From Mannheimia sp. USDA-ARS-USMARC-1261 (GTDB lineage Bacteria; Pseudomonadota; Gammaproteobacteria; Enterobacterales; Pasteurellaceae), in contig NZ_CP006942.1 in the NCBI RefSeq assembly GCF_000521605.1, positions 1-64,000 on the forward strand: a DNA stretch of 64,000 nucleotides, given 5' to 3'. Shown one piece after another: positions 19,832 to 28,626 of this stretch. Every line of letters begins with the position of its first letter. The stretch's first letter is position 1. The notes beneath the pieces are model-generated. The model was not told the DNA's origin, did no database searches, and saw only the letters and a program-made list of their open reading frames with translations. The translations under genes were made by a program, and so were the position numbers.

Positions 19832-19840
19832 ACGCTACCT

Positions 19841-20530
19841 CTATTTTTGAGCAGATTTCACCGAATCGGCAAACCAGCTAACGATGTGTTCTAATCTAGT
19901 AAGTGCTGAACCAACGGTTACATAATCCGCACCGATTTCCATCGCGACTTTGGCAAGTTCTGGAGTGTTGTAACGACCTTCTGCCATCACATTACAGCCT
20001 GCGGCTTTTAAATCTTTTACTAATTGATAATCCGGCTCGTCAGGAATTGGTCCGCCTGTGTAGCCCGACATTGTACTGCCTACAATATCAAAACCTAACT
20101 GTTGGCAATGTAAGCCTTCTTCTAGGTTTGAGCAGTCTGCCATCGCTAAACAGCCTTTTTCGTGAATGCGTTTTACTGCATCTTCAATACTCACAGGGCG
20201 AGTACGGAACGTACCATCCACGGCAATAATATCCGCACCGGCTTCGGCTAACGCATCAATATCTTCTAAGAATGGAGTAATACGAACTGGCGAATCGGGT
20301 AAATCACGTTTTACAATACCGATAATTGGCACATTAATCACAGGACGGGTGGCTTTTAAATTATCCACACCCTCAATGCGGATGCCTTTCGCACCACCAA
20401 TCACAGAGGCGGCTGCCATTGCAGCAACGATTTCAGGTTTATCCATCGGACCATCGTCCACCGGTTGGCAAGAGGCAATCAGCCCGTTTTGAATTTTGTT
20501 TAAAATAGTATCACGAGATAGTTTTGACAT
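19841..20530 (-). CDS. nanE: N-acetylmannosamine-6-phosphate 2-epimerase
   Basis: 229-residue TIM-barrel enzyme that turns ManNAc-6-P into GlcNAc-6-P for the nag pathway. Seen in sequence: [15 protein letters not shown] (catalytic lysine area), [12 protein letters not shown], and the phosphate-binding AEGRYNTPE and [13 protein letters not shown] near the C-terminus. First gene of the nan operon; the upstream region holds a CRP-type site. Confidence 0.95.
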   Translation of the reverse strand: MSKLSRDTILNKIQNGLIASCQPVDDGPMDKPEIVAAMAAASVIGGAKGIRIEGVDNLKATRPVINVPIIGIVKRDLPDSPVRITPFLEDIDALAEAGADIIAVDGTFRTRPVSIEDAVKRIHEKGCLAMADCSNLEEGLHCQQLGFDIVGSTMSGYTGGPIPDEPDYQLVKDLKAAGCNVMAEGRYNTPELAKVAMEIGADYVTVGSALTRLEHIVSWFADSVKSAQK

Positions 20531-20647
20531 AACGTTTCCTTTTTTTAGACTTCAAAAGGTAGTCAATGGACTAGATTTTGGTGTGAAGAAATACTCCAAA
20601 CAATTATACTTTAATAAATATTTACTACAAATAGAAAAGTAGAAAAA

Positions 20648-20663
20648 TGTGAGATAGGTCGCA
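20648..20663. promoter_or_regulatory. CRP-type site upstream of the nan operon
   Basis: TGTGA-N6-TCGCA. One half is the canonical CRP half-site; the other, read on the opposite strand, is TGCGA, the form seen in Sxy-dependent (CRP-S) sites of Pasteurellaceae. It lies 118 bp upstream of the nanE start. CRP control of sialic acid genes is known in H. influenzae. Confidence 0.65.
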
Positions 20664-20697
20664 TTTTTGATAAAAAGTGAGTGATATGTAGAAATGA

Positions 20698-20724
20698 AAA
20701 AAGCCGCTATTGCTAACGGCTTTT
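20698..20724 (-). terminator. Terminator of selC
   Basis: On the minus strand, AAAAGCCGT...GCGGCTTTTTT forms a 7-8 bp stem with a T-run, directly after the encoded CCA end of the tRNA. It also insulates the nan promoter. Confidence 0.8.
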
Positions 20725-20730
20725 AGAATT

Positions 20731-20825
20731 TGGCGGAAGTGAATGGGAGTCGAACCCACCCGAGAACGCTGGCGTCCTCAACAGGATTTGAAATCCTGCC
20801 ACCTCACCGGAGATGACGCACTTCC
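20731..20825 (-). tRNA. selC: tRNA-Sec (UCA anticodon)
   Basis: 95 nt including the encoded GCCA end. The minus-strand sequence follows E. coli selC closely: GGAAG start, TCTCCGGTGAGG D-arm region, anticodon loop TTTCAAA (UCA, reading UGA), long variable arm and TTCGACT T-loop. Unlike E. coli the eighth acceptor pair appears to be a C-U mismatch (GGAAGTGC against TCACTTCC), the other seven pairs being perfect. Position beside selA-selB confirms identity. Confidence 0.97.
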
Positions 20826-20892
20826 GAATGTGTGGCAATATTCTACTTTATTTATTAGAATTATCCAAATTATTCTCTTAAAGAAACCGATT

Positions 20893-22278
20893 ATGCAGCA
20901 ACTATTTCGCCAAATTCCGTCTATCGATCATCTCTTAAAGCAACCGCAAGCGGTCGAATTATGCCAAAATTTTACACATTCTACGGTGGTGGAACAATCA
21001 CGCCTGTTGATTGAACAGGCTCGGCAATTTATTGTCAATCATCACGCTGTTCCCTCTTTTATTACTGATGACAATGAATTTTTTGCTTGCTTGGCAAATC
21101 AACTTCAATCATTGAGTGAAGTAAAAATTCAAACCGTCTTTAACCTTACCGGCACGGTGCTGCATACCAATTTAGGGCGAGGGTTATGGTCAGAAAAAGC
21201 GGTTGAGGCAGCAACCAACGCAATGCGAAATAATGTGGCGTTAGAGTTTGATATTGCAGAGGGCAAACGCTCGCATCGTGATAATTATATTTCTGAACTA
21301 ATGCAAAAACTTACCGGGGCAGAGGCTGCGTGCGTGGTCAATAATAATGCCGCCGCGGTGTTGTTAATGCTCTCCACCTTTGCTCAAGGCAAAGAGGTGA
21401 TTGTTTCCCGTGGCGAATTGGTGGAAATTGGTGGAGCGTTCCGTATTCCCGATATTATGGCTCAAGCCGGTTGTAAGTTGGTGGAAGTTGGCACAACCAA
21501 CCGCACCCACTTAAAAGATTATCGTAATGCGATCACCGAAAACACTGCCTTTTTAATGAAAGTTCACACCAGCAATTATCATATTGAAGGCTTTACCAGC
21601 TCGGTGTCGGAAGAAGAGTTAGTGGCGTTAGGCAAAGAGTTTAACTTGCCTGTGATTAGCGATTTAGGCAGCGGTTCGCTAACCGATATGCGAGCGTTAA
21701 ATTTACCTGCTGAACCAATGGTGCAGCAAAAAGTAGCAGCAGGCGTGAGCTTGGTTTCATTCTCGGGCGATAAATTATTAGGTGGTCCGCAAGCCGGCAT
21801 TATTGTGGGGAGCAAAACGATGATCGAAGAACTGCAACAACACCCATTAAAACGGGTGCTACGTTGCGATAAAGTGATTTTATCCGCTCTTGAAGCAACA
21901 CTTCGCCACTATTTATTCCCTGACAAAATCACTCAAGATTTACCGACTTTAAACTTACTCACCCAATCGGTCGAGGTGCTACAACATAAAGCAGAACGAC
22001 TAAAAGCCGCATTAAGCAAGCGGTTAAATTCCACTTATATTTTGCAAATTGAACCCAGCCTCGCCCAAATAGGTAGTGGTGCGTTACCGTCTGAAACCTT
22101 ACCTTCGGTAGCGGTAACCATTTCTGCCGAAAAACAGAGTGATTTACTGGCATTAGAAAAACAATTTAAAACCTTCCCAAGCCCGATTATCGGCAGATTT
22201 TCAACCCAGAAATTTTGGTTGGATTTAAGATCGGTGGCGGAGTTTGAACAATTACTAACAATGTTGGAGAAAGAATGA
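20893..22278 (+). CDS. selA: L-seryl-tRNA(Sec) selenium transferase
   Basis: 461 residues from the ATG at 20893; the longer ORF reads through selC and is an artefact. PLP-dependent enzyme that turns Ser-tRNA(Sec) into Sec-tRNA(Sec) using selenophosphate. Seen: [12 protein letters not shown] near residue 85, [12 protein letters not shown], and the PLP lysine in [15 protein letters not shown] near 290. The stop overlaps the selB start (ATGA), so the two are coupled. Confidence 0.97.
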   Translation: MQQLFRQIPSIDHLLKQPQAVELCQNFTHSTVVEQSRLLIEQARQFIVNHHAVPSFITDDNEFFACLANQLQSLSEVKIQTVFNLTGTVLHTNLGRGLWSEKAVEAATNAMRNNVALEFDIAEGKRSHRDNYISELMQKLTGAEAACVVNNNAAAVLLMLSTFAQGKEVIVSRGELVEIGGAFRIPDIMAQAGCKLVEVGTTNRTHLKDYRNAITENTAFLMKVHTSNYHIEGFTSSVSEEELVALGKEFNLPVISDLGSGSLTDMRALNLPAEPMVQQKVAAGVSLVSFSGDKLLGGPQAGIIVGSKTMIEELQQHPLKRVLRCDKVILSALEATLRHYLFPDKITQDLPTLNLLTQSVEVLQHKAERLKAALSKRLNSTYILQIEPSLAQIGSGALPSETLPSVAVTISAEKQSDLLALEKQFKTFPSPIIGRFSTQKFWLDLRSVAEFEQLLTMLEKE

Positions 22279-24131
22279 TTTTTGTAACCGCAGGGCACGT
22301 CGATCACGGCAAAACCTCTCTTTTACAAGCCTTAACCGGCACAGATACGACCCATCTTCCCGAAGAACAAAAACGGGGGCTGACCATTGATTTAGGCTAT
22401 GCTTACTTGCCGATAGATAACGATATTTTAGGCTTCATTGATGTGCCGGGGCATCAGCGTTTTTTATCCAATATGTTGGCAGGTTTGGGCGGTATTAACC
22501 ACGCATTATTGGTTATTTCTGCCGAAGAAGGCATTAAACCACAAACAGAAGAACATCTGGAAATTTTACGTTTGCTGAATTTCCAGCATATTGTGATTGT
22601 GCTTACCAAAGCGGACCGGGCCGAAGCATCGCAAATTAGCCAGCTAATTGAACAAGTGAAAACCGTTTACCCGTTTTTAGCGGAGGCGAAAACTTTTGTT
22701 ACTTCAGCCAAAACATTGCAAGGTATTGAAGAATTAAAAGCTCATTTAATTCAGCTTAATCAGCAAAATCATCAAATAAATAAGCCGTTCCGTTATGCGA
22801 TTGACCGTGTATTTAATGTGAAAGGAGCGGGCTTGGTGGTAACAGGTACAACGGTGGCAGGCAAAGTTAGCGTTGGCTCTGAGTTGTTTTTATCCAACGG
22901 TAAAAAAGTGCGTGTGAAAGCCATTCACGCTCAAAATACACCTTCGGAAACGGGAGTATCAGGGCAACGTTTGGCGTTAAATATTGCAAACGTGGAAAAA
23001 GAAGAAATCAAGCGTGGCGATTGGATTACCGAGCTTGAGCCGAAATTTGCCACCGACCGTATTACGGTTTTACTTACGGCAAATCAAGCCTTAAAAGAGA
23101 ATAGCATTGTCCATTTGTACCACTTCGCCTCGCACATTACAGGCAAACTCAATTTGCTTGAGGGCAAACAAGCGGTCAAAAATCAGCAATATTTTGCAGA
23201 AGTGATTTTAGACGAGCCATTGCATATTGCGGTAAATGATAAGTTGATTATCCGCAGTGGCGATGACAGCCAAACTTTAGCGGGGGCGGAAGTGTTGGAA
23301 ATCCACTCGCCGAAACGCCATAAACGCACGGATGAGCGTTTAGCATTGGTAAAAAATTTAGCAAAAACGACCGCTTGTAATGATTTTTCAGCACGCATTG
23401 ATCTTTATCTGCAAAACAGAGCAATGGATTTGCCGTTACTATTATGGGCGGAGCAATGTTTTGCTGAAGATATTGCAAAACTTGGCTTTGATATTTCTTC
23501 AAAATGGTTATTCAATGCCGATTTTAAAGCCCAAGCTCAGCAACGAGTGTTGGAAAAAATGGCGGAATATCATCAGCAGCACCAAGATCAAATCGGTGTA
23601 ACCAAAGCCCGTTTATATCGCATTGCGTTATTGGATTTGCCTGAACATTTGGCTAATCAATTTATTGATGATTTGGTGGAGCAAAAAGTCTTGGCAAATA
23701 GCCGAGGTTGGTTGCACTTGCCTGAACATCGCATTGAGTTTAATTCGAGCGAATTGCAAATTTGGCAACAAATTCGACCGCTTTTTGAAGCAACTAATCA
23801 AGCACTTTGGGTGCGAGATATTGCGAGCTCGCTCTCTATTGATGAAACCCAAATGCGTAATCTTCTGTATAAAGCAGGCAAGTTAGGTTATTTGATCCCG
23901 ATTGTGAAAGACCGCTTCTTATTAAGTGAGCAAATTAGCGAATTTGCCGCATTGATTAAGAAATTTATAGCGGAAAATGGCTCGATTTCGGTGAATCAAT
24001 TGCGTGATGAGTTAGGTTATGGGCGAAAATTAACAGTTCAGTTAATTGAATATTTCGACCGTTCCGGTTTTTTGAGACGCAAAGGTGATGTACATTTGTT
24101 ACGAGATTGTGAAACTTTTGCATCAAATTAA
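22275..24131 (+). CDS. selB: Selenocysteine-specific elongation factor SelB
   Basis: 618 residues. N-terminal EF-Tu-like GTPase: [14 protein letters not shown] (P-loop), DVPGHQRF (G3), LTKADRAEA (G4). C-terminal winged-helix repeats (about residues 370-618, for example [27 protein letters not shown]) bind the SECIS hairpin of selenoprotein mRNAs. It delivers Sec-tRNA to UGA codons. Contains two in-frame USS copies (near 23169 and 23371). No selenoprotein gene was recognised in the window. Confidence 0.97.
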   Translation: MIFVTAGHVDHGKTSLLQALTGTDTTHLPEEQKRGLTIDLGYAYLPIDNDILGFIDVPGHQRFLSNMLAGLGGINHALLVISAEEGIKPQTEEHLEILRLLNFQHIVIVLTKADRAEASQISQLIEQVKTVYPFLAEAKTFVTSAKTLQGIEELKAHLIQLNQQNHQINKPFRYAIDRVFNVKGAGLVVTGTTVAGKVSVGSELFLSNGKKVRVKAIHAQNTPSETGVSGQRLALNIANVEKEEIKRGDWITELEPKFATDRITVLLTANQALKENSIVHLYHFASHITGKLNLLEGKQAVKNQQYFAEVILDEPLHIAVNDKLIIRSGDDSQTLAGAEVLEIHSPKRHKRTDERLALVKNLAKTTACNDFSARIDLYLQNRAMDLPLLLWAEQCFAEDIAKLGFDISSKWLFNADFKAQAQQRVLEKMAEYHQQHQDQIGVTKARLYRIALLDLPEHLANQFIDDLVEQKVLANSRGWLHLPEHRIEFNSSELQIWQQIRPLFEATNQALWVRDIASSLSIDETQMRNLLYKAGKLGYLIPIVKDRFLLSEQISEFAALIKKFIAENGSISVNQLRDELGYGRKLTVQLIEYFDRSGFLRRKGDVHLLRDCETFASN

Positions 24132-24211
24132 TTCAGAATAGAATTTTTTATTATTAAAAATAAATTTACTAATTTAAAAATCTATGTTAAAACTCAAAAT
24201 CCAAGAGGCAA

Positions 24212-24292
24212 ATGCAACTCAAAGAAGTTTCGTATCTCTTATGGTGTTTGGAGCGGTGGCTCAAAAACAAAAATTCTTATTTTCCCTCTTAA
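24212..24292 (+). CDS. Possible 26-codon small ORF or leader peptide before the TRAP genes
   Basis: ATG at 24212 has a good Shine-Dalgarno (AAGAGG, 5 bp before it). The product would be 26 residues, starting MQLKEVSYLLWCLERWLK, with a hydrophobic, tryptophan- and leucine-rich middle. It ends 17 bp before the ATG of the TAXI solute receptor gene. It could be a small membrane protein, a leader peptide controlling the operon, or chance. The encoded RNA also has GAGC/GCTC and CCAA/TTGG pairings. No homology is claimed. Confidence 0.4.
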   Translation: MQLKEVSYLLWCLERWLKNKNSYFPS

Positions 24293-24309
24293 TATTTAGG
24301 AGCTAAAAA

Positions 24310-25272
24310 ATGAAAAAATTAGTCAAACTTTCTTTCCTTGCAAGCCTTGTGATGGGAACAGCTTCAGTTCAAGCTGCTGAAACATTTGTAACTATCGGTA
24401 CAGGTGGTCAAACCGGGGTTTATTATGTTGTTGGTCAATCAATCTGCCAATTAGTAAACCGTGATTCAGCGAAAACAGGTTTAAAATGTAATGCACCTTC
24501 AACCGGAGCTTCGGTTGCAAACCTAAACTCAATTGCAGCGAAAGAAATGGATATGGGTATTGCACAATCAGATTGGCAATATCACGCATATAATGGCTCA
24601 AGCTCATTTGAAGGTAAGAAAAACGATAAGATCCGTGCTATTTTCTCACTTCACCCTGAACCATTCACCGTAATGGCTCGTACTGATGCGAATATCAAAT
24701 CTTTCGATGATTTAAAAGCAAAACGTGTAAACGTGGGTGATCCTGGTTCCGGCACTCGTGCAACAATGAATGTTATCTTAGCTGCAAAAAGTTGGACGGA
24801 TAAAGATTTTAAAGTGGCTTCTGAGTTAAAACCGGCTGAAATGGCATCGGTAATGTGTGATAACAACTTAGATGCAATCACTTATAACGTAGGTCATCCG
24901 AACGGTGCATTAAAAGAAGCAGCAGCATCTTGTGATGCAAAATTAGTACCGGTAACCGGTCCTGAAATCGATAAATTAGTGGCAGATCACTCATACTATG
25001 CAAAAGCAACTATTCCGGGCGGTTTATATAAAGGTTCTGATGAGCCAACAGAAACCTTCGGTGTGTATGCAACGTTAGTAACTTCTGCCGATGTTGATGC
25101 AGATAAAGTGTATAATGTAACTAAAGCGGTATTTGATAATTTCGATCGTTTCAAACGTTTACACCCTGCGTTTGAAAATTTAAAACAAGAAGAAATGATT
25201 AAAAATGCACTTTCTGCTCCGTTACACGAAGGGGCTGTGCGTTACTACAAAGAGAAAGGTTGGATTAAATAG
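24310..25272 (+). CDS. TAXI-family TRAP transporter solute receptor
   Basis: 320 residues with a signal peptide (about residues 1-22, ending in VQAA), so periplasmic. The mature start FVTIGTGGQTGVYYVVGQSIC is typical of TAXI receptors, as are GASVANLNSIAAKEMDMGIAQSD and GDPGSGTRATM. It brings a ligand to the fused permease encoded next. Family members have been linked to glutamate or 2-oxoglutarate, but the ligand here cannot be read from sequence. A hairpin after the gene may raise its level relative to the permease. Confidence 0.9.
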   Translation: MKKLVKLSFLASLVMGTASVQAAETFVTIGTGGQTGVYYVVGQSICQLVNRDSAKTGLKCNAPSTGASVANLNSIAAKEMDMGIAQSDWQYHAYNGSSSFEGKKNDKIRAIFSLHPEPFTVMARTDANIKSFDDLKAKRVNVGDPGSGTRATMNVILAAKSWTDKDFKVASELKPAEMASVMCDNNLDAITYNVGHPNGALKEAAASCDAKLVPVTGPEIDKLVADHSYYAKATIPGGLYKGSDEPTETFGVYATLVTSADVDADKVYNVTKAVFDNFDRFKRLHPAFENLKQEEMIKNALSAPLHEGAVRYYKEKGWIK

Positions 25273-25301
25273 TCTACTTTTATCTTAGATTTATGCGTAA
25301 T

Positions 25302-25330
25302 CAGCACGTTTTTTGGCGTGCTGGTTTTTT
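25302..25330 (+). terminator. Intra-operon terminator/attenuator between receptor and permease
   Basis: CAGCACG / CGTGCTG 7-bp stem with an 8-nt loop followed by GTTTTTT. It lies 30 bp after the receptor stop and 147 bp before the permease. Partial read-through would give more receptor than permease, as is usual for binding-protein transporters. Confidence 0.7.
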
Positions 25331-25401
25331 GCGTTTATAAGGCTGTTGATAATTTATCGATTTTTCCTTTTGATCTATAAGTTATCCATAGTATTTTGTT
25401 T

Positions 25402-25460
25402 AGCAAGCGGTGGTTTTTTCGAGAAAATTTGCAAATTTTTATCAAATATGACCGCTTGTC
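25402..25460. repeat. Inverted USS pair inside the TRAP operon
   Basis: GCAAGCGGT (from about 25404) and ACCGCTTGT (ending about 25459) form an imperfect hairpin around AAAATTTGCAAATTTTT, just before the permease RBS (GAGGA). It is a second candidate attenuator between receptor and permease. Confidence 0.55.
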
Positions 25461-25476
25461 TTTTTGAGGAATTATT

Positions 25477-28113
25477 ATGTCGGTTGAATCTAAAGCTGAT
25501 TATGATGACCTACAAGATATGGTCGCTTCAAACGATACAGGTGGTCGAACTCCGTCCGGTTTGGCGAAAAAAGCCATTGTGTATGTCGCTATTCTTTGGT
25601 CTATCTTCCAAATTTACTACGCTTCTCCATTGCCATTTGTTTTCCAAGAATGGCTTACTCAAGCAGGTATTAACTTGAATGTGGTGGTAGATGACACCAA
25701 AGCTCGTTCTATCCACTTAGCCTTTGCGATGTTCTTGGCTTTCCTGTCTTATCCTGCTTTTGCAACTTCACCAAAACATCGTATTCCAAAGATTGATTGG
25801 GTGTTTGCGATAGTCGGGGCTTGCTTGGCGTTGTACTATATTTTCTTCTATGAAGGCTTGGTAAAACGCTTTGGTGCACCTAATACACAAGATATTATCG
25901 CAGGTTGCTTAGGGATTTTATTAGTGCTTGAAGCTACTCGTCGTAGCTTAGGCTTGCCGCTTGTTATTATTGCGATTGTGTTCCTGATTTATAACTTTTT
26001 CGGGCAATATTTTCCGGCTGATTGGATTGTAAGCCATCGCTCAGGTTCACTTTCCCAAATTATTAACCAACAATGGATTACCACCGAAGGGGTGTTTGGT
26101 GTCGCACTCGGTGTTTCAACGAAATATGTGTTCTTGTTTGTGTTGTTTGGTGCATTGTTAGACAAAGCCGGTGCAGGTAACTATTTCATTAAGACCGCTT
26201 TTGCTTATTTAGGGCATTTGCGTGGTGGTCCTGCAAAAGCAGCGGTGGTTTCTTCTGCATTAACAGGCTTAATTTCCGGTTCATCAATTGCGAATGTGGT
26301 AACTACAGGTACGTTCACTATTCCAATGATGAAACGTGTTGGTTTTACTAAAGAAAAAGCGGGTGCGGTGGAAGTGGCATCTTCCGTGAACGGACAGATT
26401 ATGCCACCGGTAATGGGTGCAGCGGCATTTTTGATGATTGAATATGTGAATATGCCATATAGTCAATTGATTACGCACGCCTTCTTACCGGCATTGATTT
26501 CTTATATCGCATTGGTTTATATCGTGCATTTAGAAGCTTGTAAGATGAATTTACAAGGCTTACCAAGAGCGGAAGAACCAAGCCCGATTTTAGTTTTCTT
26601 GTTACGAACTGTTGCTTCAATTTTAGTGATTGTTGGTCTGGCTATCGGGGTTTACTACGGTTTAGGTTGGATTCGTAATGTCGCTGAAGATTATGCCTTC
26701 ATTATCGTTTGCGTCTTCTTAGGCTTGTGGTATTTACTGGCAATTCGCCGTGTAGCAAACTACCCTGATTTAGAAGCGGACGATCCAAATTCAGAGATTG
26801 TCTCTCTACCAAAAAGAAAACCAACCGTAAATGCAGGCTTACATTACCTCATTCCTGTTGTTGTGTTGCTTTGGTGCTTAATGGTGGAAATGCTTTCGCC
26901 AGGTTTATCTGCGTTCTGGGGAACAATTACATTAATTTTCATTCAATTAACCCAACGCCCGTTACTCAATTTCTTCCGTAAGGAGACGGTAACTAAAGAG
27001 ATTATCAAGCAAGGTATTCGAGATGTGGTAGATAGCCTTGAGGCTGGCGGTCGTAATATGACGGGTATTGCCCTTGCAACTGCAACCGCAGGTATTATTG
27101 TGGGGGTTGTTGCATTAACAGGTTTCGGTGTGCAGCTCTCAAGTGTGATTGAGTTACTATCAATGGGCAACATTGTACTAATGTTGATTTTAGTTGCCAT
27201 CTTCAGCTTGATTTTAGGTATGGGCTTACCAACTACGGCAAACTACATTGTGGTGTCATCATTAATGGCAACGGTGATTGTGGAAGTTGGTCGCCAAAAC
27301 GGTTTAATTGTGCCATTGATTGCTGTGCATTTATTTGTGTTCTATTTCGGGATTATGGCTGACGTTACCCCACCTGTTGGTTTAGCTTCTTTCGCAGCAG
27401 CGGCAATTTCAGGCGGTAGCCCGATTAATACAGGTATGGTTGCGTTTAAATATAGCTTAAGAACAGCAATTTTACCGTTCTTATTTATTTTTAATACCGA
27501 CTTATTATTAATTGATCTGCGTTATCCGGGGCACGGCTGGGTTGTCTTTATTACTGCAACTGTTGGGGTTCTCGCCTTTACCTCTGCAACAATGCAATAT
27601 ATTGTTACCAAAAACAAATGGTGGGAAACGGTGTTGCTTGTGGTTGCGGCATTTGCCTTGTTCCGTCCGGGCTTCTTTATGGATAGAATTTATCCGTCAG
27701 AACGCCATATTGAGCCGGTGCAGTTTGAAGAACAATTACTTGAGAGCAAAGTGGGTCAAAGCGTTACCTTAAAAGTGGAAGGCTTAAACCCTTACGGTAA
27801 AGAAATTGAGTTCTACGCTCAATTACCTGTACCGGAAGGTTCAACCGGCGAAGAACGTTTGAAAAACTTAGGTTTAACGCTTATTCAAACTGATGAAAAA
27901 ATCGAAGTTGATGGAGTAGAAACACCAAAAGTGGTGATTGATATGGTTGAGATTGATTCCCCAGCGGCTAAAGCAGGCTTAAACTGGGATCAAACTATTC
28001 ACTATGTTGCAGTTCCACAAGATGCACCAGCTAAAGATTGGATTTTCATTCCAGCCTTGTTAGTGGTGTTTGGCGTGGTGGCAAACCAACGTCGTCGTGT
28101 GAAAAAATCATAA
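25477..28113 (+). CDS. TRAP transporter permease, fused DctQM type with C-terminal DUF3394-like domain
   Basis: 878 residues. The N-terminal part (about 30-190) has the small-subunit-like helices, followed by the large DctM-like permease with GALLDKAGAGNYFIKTAFAYLGHLRGGPAKAAVVSSAL and GMGLPTTANYIV and TPPVGLASFAAAAISGG, hallmarks of TAXI-linked fused permeases. The last ~140 residues form a soluble region (VGQSVTLKVEGLNPYGKEIEF) closed by one final helix, as in the DUF3394 family. Inner membrane secondary transporter driven by an ion gradient. Confidence 0.92.
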   Translation: MSVESKADYDDLQDMVASNDTGGRTPSGLAKKAIVYVAILWSIFQIYYASPLPFVFQEWLTQAGINLNVVVDDTKARSIHLAFAMFLAFLSYPAFATSPKHRIPKIDWVFAIVGACLALYYIFFYEGLVKRFGAPNTQDIIAGCLGILLVLEATRRSLGLPLVIIAIVFLIYNFFGQYFPADWIVSHRSGSLSQIINQQWITTEGVFGVALGVSTKYVFLFVLFGALLDKAGAGNYFIKTAFAYLGHLRGGPAKAAVVSSALTGLISGSSIANVVTTGTFTIPMMKRVGFTKEKAGAVEVASSVNGQIMPPVMGAAAFLMIEYVNMPYSQLITHAFLPALISYIALVYIVHLEACKMNLQGLPRAEEPSPILVFLLRTVASILVIVGLAIGVYYGLGWIRNVAEDYAFIIVCVFLGLWYLLAIRRVANYPDLEADDPNSEIVSLPKRKPTVNAGLHYLIPVVVLLWCLMVEMLSPGLSAFWGTITLIFIQLTQRPLLNFFRKETVTKEIIKQGIRDVVDSLEAGGRNMTGIALATATAGIIVGVVALTGFGVQLSSVIELLSMGNIVLMLILVAIFSLILGMGLPTTANYIVVSSLMATVIVEVGRQNGLIVPLIAVHLFVFYFGIMADVTPPVGLASFAAAAISGGSPINTGMVAFKYSLRTAILPFLFIFNTDLLLIDLRYPGHGWVVFITATVGVLAFTSATMQYIVTKNKWWETVLLVVAAFALFRPGFFMDRIYPSERHIEPVQFEEQLLESKVGQSVTLKVEGLNPYGKEIEFYAQLPVPEGSTGEERLKNLGLTLIQTDEKIEVDGVETPKVVIDMVEIDSPAAKAGLNWDQTIHYVAVPQDAPAKDWIFIPALLVVFGVVANQRRRVKKS

Positions 28114-28119
28114 GTAAAT

Positions 28120-28137
28120 GGGAGGGCATTCCCTCCC
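28120..28137 (+). other. GC-rich mRNA hairpin between permease and UspA gene
   Basis: GGGAGGG-CATT-CCCTCCC, a perfect 7-bp stem, 7 bp after the permease stop and 13 bp before the next ATG. No T-run follows, so it is not a terminator; it may protect or delimit the mRNA. Confidence 0.6.
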
Positions 28138-28150
28138 TATAGGATTTATT

Positions 28151-28576
28151 ATGTATAACAAAATACTGATAGCTATTGATTTAGCAGATCTTAAAAGTGC
28201 GAAATATGTGGTAGATACTGCGTTAAAAATGACTGCAAATAATCCAAATGCAGTTTATCGTGTGGCTTCTATTATTGAACCTGTGGATAACAGTCTCATT
28301 TCAGCGTTTTTACCAAAAAACTTTGATAAAGCGGTTGTTGAGGAAGCAAATCAGAAATTGCACGAGTTTACGGAGGCACATTTTCCTGAAGGTTCAAAAG
28401 TGCAGCACATTGTTGCGTATGGCACAATTTACGAAGAAATTTGCCGTATTGCTGATGAGAAAGCGGTTGATTTAATCCTAATGCTTGCAAGTAGTAAGCC
28501 GGAAGCAAAAGGATTAAGCTCTAATACGGTAAAAGTTGCTCGTAATACAAACAAGCCAATTTTAGTTTTAAGATAA
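28151..28576 (+). CDS. Universal stress protein UspA family, TRAP-linked
   Basis: 141 residues from the ATG at 28151 (AGGA upstream). Usp fold: [21 protein letters not shown] at the N-terminus and the [16 protein letters not shown]-terminal strand; the ATP-binding G-2x-G-9x-G motif is not clear. In Halomonas the Usp protein TeaD modulates the ectoine TRAP transporter TeaABC, so a regulatory role for this transporter is plausible. Last gene of the operon. Confidence 0.85.
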   Translation: MYNKILIAIDLADLKSAKYVVDTALKMTANNPNAVYRVASIIEPVDNSLISAFLPKNFDKAVVEEANQKLHEFTEAHFPEGSKVQHIVAYGTIYEEICRIADEKAVDLILMLASSKPEAKGLSSNTVKVARNTNKPILVLR

Positions 28577-28597
28577 TCTCGCATTCAGTTACAATAG

Positions 28598-28626
28598 TGC
28601 CATTCTGTCGAATGGCATTTTTATTT
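28598..28626 (+). terminator. Terminator of the TRAP-usp operon, abutting rsmB
   Basis: TGCCATTC-TGTC-GAATGGCA 8-bp stem followed by TTTTTATTT. The T-run ends exactly one base before the rsmB ATG at 28627. Confidence 0.8.

Noticed and set aside
20731-20825. tRNA-Ser or tRNA-Leu (long variable arm)
   Set aside because: The UCA anticodon, 8-bp acceptor layout and neighbouring selA-selB identify tRNA-Sec.
20743-20892. Extended reading frame upstream of selA
   Set aside because: It runs antisense through the tRNA-Sec gene; the real start is the ATG at 20893.
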